From Luteibacter sp. Sphag1AF (GTDB lineage: Bacteria > Pseudomonadota > Gammaproteobacteria > Xanthomonadales > Rhodanobacteraceae), in NCBI RefSeq assembly GCF_014192715.1, contig NZ_JACHYH010000005.1:124001-188000 (forward strand): a stretch of 64,000 nt of DNA, written 5' to 3'. The notes below the pieces were generated by a model, which was not told where the DNA came from, made no database searches, and saw only the letters and a list, made by a program, of their open reading frames with translations. The translations under genes and the position numbers were made by a program. Numbering within the stretch: position 1 is the stretch's first letter; each line of letters starts with the position of its first letter. Below, one piece after another: positions 1 through 7,163 of the stretch.

Positions 1-972
1 CTGTTTCCCGACCACGGCCAGTCACCGCTGGACCTCATCAGCAGCGCCGAGGCCGCCGTATATTGGGCGGGCCAGAACAAAGAGCGTGGTCTGGTGATCT
101 TTGATCGCTCCATGCGGCAGCCGCCGCAGCCGGAACCAGACGAAAGCGCGGCGTTCCCTCGCCCTTCGGACGAAGCATTTTTCAGAACGACAGAGTCGCC
201 CCTGCAGGCGTGCCTGCGCCATGCCAACGAGCAGCTTTTGCTGGCGTCCATGATGTCCATGGACAAGAAAGAGCTGGCTGAAAAGGCACTCCGGCGTCAG
301 ACGGACTTCCTCGCGGTTCTCGCTCACGAGCTGCGCACACCGCTGACGCCCATCAGCCTGGCGGCCGCCATGATGAGTGAAGTTGAGGCGAGTGAGATTC
401 CCCGCCTGCAAAATGTCATCAGCCGACAGATAGTCCACATCTCGCGATTGCTCACCGATCTGCTCGACGTGTCCCGCATCAACACCGGCAAGGTGCGGCT
501 CAAGCGCGAGGCGGTATCAATCACCTCGGTACTCAATCAGTCCATCGACACGTGTGCACCGGCCATTGCGTTGCGTGCCCAGGTCCTGACCACCACCTTG
601 CCTGAGAACCCTATCCGCGTTCTTGGCGACCCCGTCCGGCTGGCACAGGTTTTCACCAACCTCCTGGACAACGCGTCGAAGTACACCCCAGAGCGAGGCG
701 CGATTGATGTTCTGGTCAGCGTGGACGAAGCATCGGTGATAGTGACCGTCAAAGACAGCGGCATCGGCGTGTCAGCCGAAGCGCTTCCCCACATCTTCGA
801 ACCGTTCGTGCAGGACAGTACCGCCGTCGCATTCAATGGCGGGGGACTGGGCATTGGCCTGACCGTCGTCCGCGACATGATCGAAGCCCACGGCGGCCGG
901 GTGGAAGTGCACAGCAACGGTGAGAATGCTGGCACGTCGTTTACCGTGACGCTGGGGCGCCTTGGCGATTAG
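1..972 (+). CDS. GGDEF-like / sensor histidine kinase fusion, 5' partial
   Basis: The reading frame is open from base 1, so the gene begins outside the window; a GTG at 94 is only an internal candidate start. The first ~35 codons (FPDHG..., SSAEAAVYWAG, IFDRSM) look like the end of a GGDEF diguanylate cyclase domain, including the region where active enzymes have an ADxALYxAK helix. This is followed by a HisKA dimerisation segment with H-box HELRTPLTP (His is residue 78 counting from the GTG at 94), N-box LTNLLDNASKY, G1 DSGIG and G2 GLGIGL. It should autophosphorylate on the histidine and pass phosphate to a receiver not seen here. No membrane segment is visible in the part present. Kinase assignment is secure; the GGDEF assignment rests on a short remnant. 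Confidence 0.85.
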   Translation: MFPDHGQSPLDLISSAEAAVYWAGQNKERGLVIFDRSMRQPPQPEPDESAAFPRPSDEAFFRTTESPLQACLRHANEQLLLASMMSMDKKELAEKALRRQTDFLAVLAHELRTPLTPISLAAAMMSEVEASEIPRLQNVISRQIVHISRLLTDLLDVSRINTGKVRLKREAVSITSVLNQSIDTCAPAIALRAQVLTTTLPENPIRVLGDPVRLAQVFTNLLDNASKYTPERGAIDVLVSVDEASVIVTVKDSGIGVSAEALPHIFEPFVQDSTAVAFNGGGLGIGLTVVRDMIEAHGGRVEVHSNGENAGTSFTVTLGRLGD

Positions 973-1027
973 CAGATGTGGCGTGCCGACATGCCTGCAT
1001 GGTGACAAAGGTAGCCAGACAAGGCAC

Positions 1028-1042
1028 TAGACGACCGGTCTA
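1028..1042. promoter_or_regulatory. TetR-family operator copy 1 (TAGAC-N5-GTCTA)
   Basis: Inverted repeat TAGAC GACCG GTCTA, 20 bp before the start of the TetR-type gene. The same 15-bp pattern occurs at 1729-1743 before the DJ-1/PfpI gene. It resembles the TAGACC...GGTCTA box known for NemR-type repressors. Autoregulation by the neighbouring repressor is inferred. Confidence 0.7.
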
Positions 1043-1062
1043 ATCTGGCGTAAAGTGCCCCC

Positions 1063-1668
1063 ATGAGCCCTGCCACCGCCCCGCAATTCAACGACGTCCG
1101 CGAGAAGATTCTCGCCACGGGCCAGCGCATCATGGGTGCGAAGGGGTTTTCCGCCGTGGGGTTGAACGAGATCCTTTCTGAAGCCAGCGTCCCCAAGGGG
1201 TCGTTCTATCATTACTTCGGCTCGAAGGAGGCCTTCGGCGAAGCGATGCTTGAAAGCTACTTCGAGGACTATCTGGCGGATATCGCGGCCACGTTCCGTG
1301 AGCCGGGATTGAAAATGTCGCAGCGGCTCATCAACTACTTTGAGTCGTGGCACAACAACCAATCGTTCCTGGACTGCCAGGGCAAATGCCTGGCCGTGAA
1401 GCTGGGCGCTGAAGTGGCCGACCTTTCCGAATCCATGCGCACAGCATTACAGCGCGGCACGGCCGAAATCATCCGGCGCCTGGCCGACGCCATAGAAGCG
1501 GGGGTGTCCGATGGATCGGTAACCGTCGATCAGGAGCCGCGCGTTGTGGCGCAGAGCCTGTATCAGCTGTGGCTGGGCGCGAGCATCATGGCCAAGATCG
1601 TCCGCAATACCGGGCCGTTCGAGCAGGCGATGACCACGACGAGGCAAACGCTTCACCTCTCACCCTGA
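1063..1668 (+). CDS. TetR/AcrR-family transcriptional repressor (NemR/AcuR-like)
   Basis: A 201-aa protein with an N-terminal TetR helix-turn-helix: residues ~10-57 include ILATGQRIMGAKGF, EILSEASVPKGSFYHYF and SKEAF, the hallmark of the family. The C-terminal ligand domain is of the kind seen in NemR-like repressors of electrophile-detoxifying enzymes; a CQGKC pair near residue 105-109 could be redox- or electrophile-sensitive (inference). An inverted repeat lies immediately upstream and again before the next gene, which encodes a DJ-1/PfpI protein, so the likely regulon is local: self plus the glyoxalase-like enzyme. ATG start is 63 codons from no competing start and fits the HTH position. 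Confidence 0.88.
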   Translation: MSPATAPQFNDVREKILATGQRIMGAKGFSAVGLNEILSEASVPKGSFYHYFGSKEAFGEAMLESYFEDYLADIAATFREPGLKMSQRLINYFESWHNNQSFLDCQGKCLAVKLGAEVADLSESMRTALQRGTAEIIRRLADAIEAGVSDGSVTVDQEPRVVAQSLYQLWLGASIMAKIVRNTGPFEQAMTTTRQTLHLSP

Positions 1669-1728
1669 GGCGGGCGAGGGGTTTCTGGAGGCACTTCTTG
1701 TGAAGTGCCTATTTTTGATCACCTTTTA

Positions 1729-1743
1729 TAGACGACTGGTCTA
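1729..1743. promoter_or_regulatory. TetR-family operator copy 2 (TAGAC-N5-GTCTA)
   Basis: Inverted repeat TAGAC GACTG GTCTA, 34 bp before the start codon of the DJ-1/PfpI gene. It matches the copy at 1028-1042 at 14 of 15 positions, so both promoters are probably bound by the same repressor. Confidence 0.72.
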
Positions 1744-1777
1744 TTACGCCGGTCGTCACCCATCAGAGGAATGTCCC

Positions 1778-2467
1778 ATGAAGGTTCTTATCGTTCTAAC
1801 CTCCCACGACCAACTGGGCGACACCGGCCGCAAAACCGGTTTCTGGCTGGAAGAACTGGCTGCGCCGTACTACACATTCAAAGACGCCGGGGCCGAGGTC
1901 GTTCTTGCCTCGCCCAAAGGCGGACTGCCGCCGCTGGACCCCAAGAGCAACGAGCCATCATTCCAGACCGACCTCACCCGCCGCTTCGAAGCAGACGCCG
2001 CCGCCAATGCACAGCTTGCGGGCACGGTGAAACTGGATACCGTCAACCAGGCAGATTTCGACACGGTGTTTTACCCCGGCGGCCACGGCCCGCTCTGGGA
2101 TCTGGTCAACGACAAGCATTCGATCGCACTGATTGAAGCCTTTGTGCAAGCCGGCAAGCCTGTCGCGCTGGTATGTCACGCACCGGGCGTCCTGCGCGAT
2201 GTGAAGTCCGCCAACGGCCGCCCTCTGGTCGAGGGCAGGAAAGTCACCGGGTTCACCAACAGCGAAGAAGCGGCCGTTGGCCTCACCGACATCGTGCCGT
2301 TTCTGGTCGAAGACCAGCTCAAGGCGAAGGGCGGCATTTACTCGCAGGGACCGGACTGGGGCTCTTATGTGGTGACGGATGGACTGCTGATTACGGGACA
2401 GAATCCGGCCTCGTCGTCTGAGGCGGCGGTGGTGTTAATGAATCAGCTCAAGCGCGTTGCGGGCTGA
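1778..2467 (+). CDS. DJ-1/PfpI superfamily protein (Hsp31-like glyoxalase III / chaperone type)
   Basis: A 229-aa type-1 glutamine-amidotransferase-like protein. The nucleophile elbow is LVCHAPG with Cys133 followed by His134, and an acidic partner lies in GFWLEEL near residue 24-26; this arrangement fits the Hsp31/glyoxalase III branch, which converts methylglyoxal and related carbonyls without glutathione. The start at 1778 is chosen because AGAGGA lies 7 bp upstream and the homology begins at MKVLIVLTS; the frame is open further upstream but that stretch contains the operator. Regulation: a TetR-type box at 1729-1743 identical in form to that before the adjacent repressor gene, so induction by reactive electrophiles is likely. 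Exact substrate cannot be read from sequence. Confidence 0.88.
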   Translation: MKVLIVLTSHDQLGDTGRKTGFWLEELAAPYYTFKDAGAEVVLASPKGGLPPLDPKSNEPSFQTDLTRRFEADAAANAQLAGTVKLDTVNQADFDTVFYPGGHGPLWDLVNDKHSIALIEAFVQAGKPVALVCHAPGVLRDVKSANGRPLVEGRKVTGFTNSEEAAVGLTDIVPFLVEDQLKAKGGIYSQGPDWGSYVVTDGLLITGQNPASSSEAAVVLMNQLKRVAG

Positions 2468-2513
2468 GTGAACGGGTAAACACAGCGGGTCCGGTCCCGG
2501 CGACGGACCCGCA

Positions 2514-3266
2514 TCACATGGGGCGAAAACGGTGGCGAAATGCATCGCTTACCCGCAGCGGTTCGGCCATGCCATGGAGCCAGACCAACAAGCGACCCTC
2601 TCCATCGGGTTTGACCTGCTGAATCGCCGACACGCGAACGATGGCGTTTCGGTGAATTCTCCAGAAGACGTCCGGGTCAAGCTTCAGCATCAGATCTTTC
2701 AGCGGCGTGCGGATATACGCCGAATCAGCGGCGGTAGAGACACGGGTGTACTTTTCATCGGCCTGGAAAAGAATGACCTCGTCGATGGGGATCATTCGAA
2801 CGGCATCGCCGACGCTGGCAGTAATCCAGGTGATGGGCTCTGCCTGCTTCGACCGGCTGGCCAGGCTCTCGATCAACGCAGCCAGATCGACTTGCGTTGC
2901 GGAACGGCGGTTGCGCAGACGCGTCACCGTTTCGGCCAGGCGGTCGGTGCGGATCGGTTTCAGCAAATAATCGACAGCACCGGCGTCGAAAGCCTTCACG
3001 GCAAATTCGTCGTGAGCGGTGATGAAAACAACCTGGGCAGGACTTTCTGCCTGCCGCGCCACTTCAATGCCACCGAGGCCGGGCATGCGGATGTCCAGGA
3101 AGGCGACGTCGGGCTTCTTTGAGGTCCATGCGTCGAGTGCACTGATGCCATCCTCGCATTCCGCAACAATGATCAGTTCAGGCCACAGGGCTTTCAGCAT
3201 GCCGCGCAATTCCGCGCGCTGCGGCTCCTCGTCTTCGGCGACAAGAGCCGTGATGGGCGCGGTCAT
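2514..3266 (-). CDS. LytTR-family response regulator
   Basis: A 250-aa regulator: receiver domain at residues ~5-120 with acidic pocket EDEE near 11-14, phospho-acceptor Asp58 (FLDIRMPG) and the conserved Lys in YLLKPI, then a C-terminal LytTR DNA-binding domain (~145-245, with FWRIHRNAIVRV). The ATG at 3266 overlaps the stop of the upstream kinase gene by 4 bp (ATGA), so the two are translationally coupled and form a LytS/LytR-type (AlgZ/AlgR-like) pair. The longer upstream frame has no family similarity and was not used. Confidence 0.92.
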   Translation of the reverse strand: MTAPITALVAEDEEPQRAELRGMLKALWPELIIVAECEDGISALDAWTSKKPDVAFLDIRMPGLGGIEVARQAESPAQVVFITAHDEFAVKAFDAGAVDYLLKPIRTDRLAETVTRLRNRRSATQVDLAALIESLASRSKQAEPITWITASVGDAVRMIPIDEVILFQADEKYTRVSTAADSAYIRTPLKDLMLKLDPDVFWRIHRNAIVRVSAIQQVKPDGEGRLLVWLHGMAEPLRVSDAFRHRFRPM

Positions 3267-4462
3267 GGCAGCACCAGCGGAATGTGGATACGTGCGCTCA
3301 CCCCGCCACCTGCACGTGACACGATGTCGAAGCGTGCGCATGCTCCAAAACGGTCGCGAAGCTGCGCCCGGACATTCGCGAGGCCCACGCCCGGGGTGGT
3401 GCCCGGTTGCAGTCCCAGGCCATCGTCTTCGATGTTCACGTTCAAGAATCCGTCCACGGTGCGGGCCGTGATCGCGATCATGCCTGGGCCAGGCTTCGAC
3501 TCGATGCCATGGGTTACGGCGTTCTCCACCAGGGCCAGCAGGATCAGGGGAGGGAAGGGCAGCGCACGCACGTCCTCGCCGGCATCAACGCGCACATCGA
3601 TACGGCCAGCCGTACGGACATTCATGATCTCAAGATAGCCAAGGCAAAGATCTATCTGGCGACCGAGCGTGGCTTTCTCGATGCCTGCTGTCCGGATGCG
3701 GGGCAATGCGATGCGCAGATAGTCCGCCAGCGCCTCGATGGTTCTCGCCGCGCGATGAGGTTCCACCGCGATCAGTGACCGCACCGACGCCAGCGTATTG
3801 AAGAGGAAATGCGGTTCGATCTGGGCCTGGAGGACAGCCAGTCGCATGTCCGCCGCGTCCCGTTCTGCGCGCAGGCTCTCGATCTGGCGACGCGCCGTGT
3901 ACTGGGCAACGCGTCGCCGCTCGCCCAGATAGTAGATCGCCGCGAAACCTCCGCCTGCGACGATCAGGACCAGGACAGGCGCGTTGATCGTCAAGGCAAG
4001 AAGGTCGGAAATGGTTTGGCCGAGCACGTTGGGGCCCATCGAGCGCCCCGCGTAAGCCTGCATCAGCAGGGCGTGGTAGGCACTGGCCCAGTCCAGGGCG
4101 ATGATCCCGATCCACAACCCGAGAAGGATCGCCAGCAGCACCAACACGCGCTCGACCACGAGCGGCAGCTGCCAGCAGCGAATCCAGGTGGCCAGCAACG
4201 GCCCCACCGAAACCACGAGCAGTGTCGCCACGCAAGCCCGGATCGCCAGCCCCGGCCAGTCGCCCCACGCATCCATGCCCGATGCATGCCACGCGGCATA
4301 CGCACCCCCCACAAGGATGGCCAGCGGCCACAGAACCATGCCCCGACGCAGCAACCATGGCCAGGTGAAGGCGCGGAAGTTTTGATAGAGCATCCTGCCG
4401 CCCGGGTCATGCAGCGAGCTTTGTGGCGGCGGGGGAGGCAAGTGGTCGTCGGGCAAATCCAT
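3263..4462 (-). CDS. LytS/AlgZ-type sensor histidine kinase
   Basis: A 399-aa membrane kinase. Residues ~35-185 contain four to five hydrophobic segments (for example GMVLWPLAILVGG, VATLLVVSVGPLL, VLVLLAILLGLWIGII, APVLVLIVAGGGFA). The cytoplasmic part has the His_kinase (PF06580) signature QIEPHFLFNTL with His218, followed by an ATPase domain with LLALVENAVTHG and DDGLGL. It should sense a membrane or envelope signal and phosphorylate the coupled LytTR regulator. Start chosen at MDLPDD (4462); an upstream in-frame ATG at 4522 is possible but overlaps the divergent protease leader. Confidence 0.9.
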   Translation of the reverse strand: MDLPDDHLPPPPPQSSLHDPGGRMLYQNFRAFTWPWLLRRGMVLWPLAILVGGAYAAWHASGMDAWGDWPGLAIRACVATLLVVSVGPLLATWIRCWQLPLVVERVLVLLAILLGLWIGIIALDWASAYHALLMQAYAGRSMGPNVLGQTISDLLALTINAPVLVLIVAGGGFAAIYYLGERRRVAQYTARRQIESLRAERDAADMRLAVLQAQIEPHFLFNTLASVRSLIAVEPHRAARTIEALADYLRIALPRIRTAGIEKATLGRQIDLCLGYLEIMNVRTAGRIDVRVDAGEDVRALPFPPLILLALVENAVTHGIESKPGPGMIAITARTVDGFLNVNIEDDGLGLQPGTTPGVGLANVRAQLRDRFGACARFDIVSRAGGGVSARIHIPLVLP

Positions 4463-4629
4463 AGGCGGCACGTTAGCAAAGCATGTGCGGTTGCGCACAC
4501 GAGCCATCCGCCTCCAAGGCATTTCATCGCATCGCCGAACGGTTTCGTCGCATGCCGGTTCCGTGGCGCTGCTGCGTGTTCTATATCTGCCGCCTGTCCC
4601 ATGCGGACCTTCTCCCTGGCCAAAGAACG

Positions 4630-5502
4630 ATGATGAGATCCCACTTTCTGTTGGTACTGCTTACCATCGCAACGACCGCGAATGCCGTTGTGGTTCGCAG
4701 CGATGTCGCTGATTCCCGATATCGGGTACCGGCTTCAGCCTTCCCTGCGCTTGCCGACTTGCCCGACGAGGGGCATGGTGTCCTGATTGCGCCTCAGTGG
4801 GTGGTAACCGCCGCGCACGCAGCCCCCACCAATTGCATGGAATGCGATGTATCCATCGGCGGCGTGGCGCGCAAGATCAAGCGTGTCGTCACTTATCCCG
4901 GCTACAGGAAATTGCCCGACGCGGTGGTCAATGAGTTCCTCTCATCTCACGACCCGTCGGGGGTGTACGCCTTCCTGGCGTCGTCTGACGACATTGCGCT
5001 TGTCGAACTGGCGGCGCCGGTGACCGACGTCACTCCCATCCCGCTTTTTCGCGGGAACAACGAAATGGGGATGACCGCAGAACTGGCGGGCAAAGGCGCC
5101 ACCGGCAATGGCAGCGACGGGCAGGATGCTCACAGCTCGCATCGAGGCGTTCTGCGCCACGCCTTCAATATCATTGAAGGCGCCAATACGCGCTATGTCT
5201 GGTACAGATTCGACCCACCGCCGACCGCTCTGCCACTCGAAGGCATCACGGGCAGCGGTGACAGTGGCGGGCCATTGCTGATCGGGCAGGGCCGTTCGAG
5301 GCAACTCATCGGCCTCGCCTCCTGGGGCAGGTATCCCGCCAACCATCCGTTCTGGAAGAGCTATGCAACCGGCGGCCCATTCCGCGAGGGACTGTACGGA
5401 GAGATCGTGTACGCCGTCCGTGTCTCAAGCTATGTTCAGTGGATGGATAGCGTGATGTCTGCCCAGGGCTCGACGGTTGCGCCATCAACGATGACACCCT
5501 GA
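4630..5502 (+). CDS. Secreted trypsin-like serine protease (S1 family)
   Basis: A 290-aa protein with a signal peptide (residues ~1-19, ending near TANA) and a complete S1 triad: His63 in VVTAAH, Asp121 in DDIALVEL, Ser212 in GSGDSGGPL. The chymotrypsin fold length fits. It is exported, probably to the periplasm or medium, and cleaves peptides; specificity is not predictable. ATGATG gives two adjacent starts (4630 and 4633). The gene is divergent from the LytS-type kinase, and the two share about 170 bp of upstream DNA. Confidence 0.87.
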   Translation: MMRSHFLLVLLTIATTANAVVVRSDVADSRYRVPASAFPALADLPDEGHGVLIAPQWVVTAAHAAPTNCMECDVSIGGVARKIKRVVTYPGYRKLPDAVVNEFLSSHDPSGVYAFLASSDDIALVELAAPVTDVTPIPLFRGNNEMGMTAELAGKGATGNGSDGQDAHSSHRGVLRHAFNIIEGANTRYVWYRFDPPPTALPLEGITGSGDSGGPLLIGQGRSRQLIGLASWGRYPANHPFWKSYATGGPFREGLYGEIVYAVRVSSYVQWMDSVMSAQGSTVAPSTMTP

Positions 5503-5575
5503 TATCCATACCATGAGAACGAGCCAGGGCTCGTTCTCATCTGGCGCCGAACTGGCCAGCGCGGCGGTGCTTCGG

Positions 5576-6076
5576 TCACGATCTGCCGATGAACAATTCG
5601 TCCAGTTGCGCAAACTGTTCGGGCAGGCCTTGTGCCGAACCGGCAAGGGCCTCTTCGAGAGCTTTTTTCGTCGGGTAGAGTTCGTGCAGGGTGACTAGTG
5701 TGTTGCCGTCACGTTCTTCGAATGTCACGGTGGTCACCGCGCCCTCATCGCTTTCTTCGTTCGTCCACACAATACGCTTGTGCGGCGTCACTTCGTTGTA
5801 GGTGCCGAAGAACGCCATCGGCTGATCGAAAGCCGGATGACTGAACACAAGCCGGTACGTGCCGCCAGTGCGAATATCCATGTCGCACGAAAGCAGCGAC
5901 ATGCCCGCCGATTTCGGAACCCACCAAAGCTTGAATAATTCGGGATGGCTCCACGCTTCAAAGACGATATGCACCGGAGCATGGAACGTGCGCGTTACGA
6001 CCAGTTCGTAGTCGGACTTGCGTTCCACGGCGGTGCGGTTCGTAAGGGTGGCACTACCTTCGCTTTCTTTGGACAT
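5576..6076 (-). CDS. SRPBCC (AHSA1-like) domain protein
   Basis: A 166-aa START/Bet v1-like protein of the activator-of-Hsp90 homologue 1 group. Typical features are RTFHAPVHIVFEAWSHPELFKLWWVP near the N-terminus, GGTYRLVF in the middle and a C-terminal helix. The family forms a hydrophobic pocket, and many bacterial members are encoded with ArsR-type regulators; ligand and role are unknown. Its start overlaps the end of the upstream ArsR gene by 23 bp, so the two are co-transcribed. Confidence 0.88.
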   Translation of the reverse strand: MSKESEGSATLTNRTAVERKSDYELVVTRTFHAPVHIVFEAWSHPELFKLWWVPKSAGMSLLSCDMDIRTGGTYRLVFSHPAFDQPMAFFGTYNEVTPHKRIVWTNEESDEGAVTTVTFEERDGNTLVTLHELYPTKKALEEALAGSAQGLPEQFAQLDELFIGRS

Positions 6077-6416
6077 TTGCCTTCTCCTTGCTTTTCAGGT
6101 GCTCGACAAGTTCGTCGAGTGCGTCGAATCGGGCGCTCCACAGTTCGCGGTGCCGCTCGATCCAGGCGGCCTCTTCCTCCAACTGGCGCCGTCCGAGCTT
6201 GCAAGTTCGCACGCGCCCAACTTTCTCGGTTGTGACGAGCCCTGCCTGCTCCAGGATGCTGACATGCTTCTTCATGCCCGTGAGGGTCATGCCGAACCGT
6301 CGGGCAAGGTCGGTGACGGAGGCGTCCGAATCCCCAAGCTGCTCCAGCACGCCGCGTCGGGTGACATCGGAGAGCGCGGCAAAGGTCATGTCGAGACGGG
6401 CTTGATAGTGAACCAT
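6054..6416 (-). CDS. ArsR-family winged-helix transcriptional regulator
   Basis: A 120-aa regulator with the ArsR core: ALSDVTRRGVLEQLGDSDASVTDLARRFGMTLTGMKKHVSILEQAGLV (given here only in part as landmarks ALSDVTRR, MKKHVSILEQAGLV). No metal-binding CxC motif is present in the recognition helix, so a metal sensor is unlikely. The start at 6416 is the ATG in the centre of a perfect 20-bp palindrome, which suggests tight autorepression by binding over its own start codon. Paired with an AHSA1-like gene, a very common arrangement. Confidence 0.88.
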   Translation of the reverse strand: MVHYQARLDMTFAALSDVTRRGVLEQLGDSDASVTDLARRFGMTLTGMKKHVSILEQAGLVTTEKVGRVRTCKLGRRQLEEEAAWIERHRELWSARFDALDELVEHLKSKEKANVQRKRR

Positions 6417-6426
6417 ATGGTTCACT
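6407..6426. promoter_or_regulatory. 20-bp palindromic operator over the arsR-type start codon
   Basis: AGTGAACCAT followed by its exact reverse complement ATGGTTCACT. The ArsR-type start codon (minus strand, 6414-6416) lies in its left half. The position makes autoregulation by the ArsR protein likely. Confidence 0.75.
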
Positions 6427-6590
6427 GTATGGCGAGCCCCGGGAATTTGCAAGTGAGGCGGCGCGCAGTTCGCTTATCTGGTCAGCACGCGCCGTGAATG
6501 CCGCTCGCGAGCTATCACCACTTGTTATGACTCGTATATGGAATAGCGATTTCAGCTTTTGATGGGGCGAGTCAAGAATCGACGCTTGAT

Positions 6591-6614
6591 TGATGGTGTG
6601 AATCAACACCATCA
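6591..6614 (+). other. Stem-loop in the tssB leader
   Basis: Perfect 9-bp inverted repeat TGATGGTGT / ACACCATCA with a 6-nt loop, 30 bp before the tssB start codon and 19 bp before its AGGAAG ribosome-binding site. It could act as an RNA structure in the T6SS operon leader or as an operator. No T-tract, so not an intrinsic terminator. I saw no convincing sigma-54 site. Confidence 0.45.
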
Positions 6615-6644
6615 CCGGTATCTATCGATCCGTAGGAAGCAACG

Positions 6645-7160
6645 ATGGCCAAGTCGAGCAGCCAGAAGTTCATAGCGCGCAACCGCGCGCCGCGCGTTCA
6701 GATCGAATATGACATCGAGCTCTATGGCGCGCAGAAAAAAGTAAACATTCCCTTTGTCATGGGCGTGATGACCGATCTGTCGGGCGCTGGCGCGGGCGAC
6801 CTGCCGCCGGTGGATGAGCGCAAGGCGCTTGAGATCGATGTGGACAACTTCAACGACCGGCTCGAGTCGATCCGGCCCACCGTGTCCTTCGCTGTGCCCA
6901 ATACTCTTACAGGCGAGGGTCGACTGGGCATCGAGATGCAGTTCCGGCATCTGGACGACTTCTCGCCCGCGGCCATCGCTCGCCACGTTGAACCTCTGGC
7001 AAAGCTGCTCGAGGCCCGTACGCAGCTGGCCAACCTGGGCACCTACCTCGACGGCAAGGCCAGCATCGAAAAGCTGGTCGCTCAGGCGATCAGGGATCCG
7101 GCGTTGCTCGCAACCCTTGCCGCGACGCGGTCGGCCGCCAACGACACGAAGGAAGACTGA
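6645..7160 (+). CDS. tssB: T6SS sheath small subunit TssB (VipA)
   Basis: A 171-aa protein with the family signature: basic N-terminus with RNRAPRVQIEYDIELYG, IPFVMGVMTDLSG, RKALEIDVDNFNDRLESIRP and the ALLEARTQL-like helix near 120. TssB pairs with TssC to form the contractile sheath around the Hcp tube. It is the first gene of the plus-strand T6SS operon; AGGAAG precedes the ATG and tssC follows after 3 bp. Confidence 0.96.
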   Translation: MAKSSSQKFIARNRAPRVQIEYDIELYGAQKKVNIPFVMGVMTDLSGAGAGDLPPVDERKALEIDVDNFNDRLESIRPTVSFAVPNTLTGEGRLGIEMQFRHLDDFSPAAIARHVEPLAKLLEARTQLANLGTYLDGKASIEKLVAQAIRDPALLATLAATRSAANDTKED

Positions 7161-7163
7161 CCG

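Noticed and set aside
6426-6644. Sigma-54 promoter before tssB
   Set aside because: No GG-N10-GC element with acceptable flanks; TGGC near 6429 and TTTGC near 6446 are too far apart.
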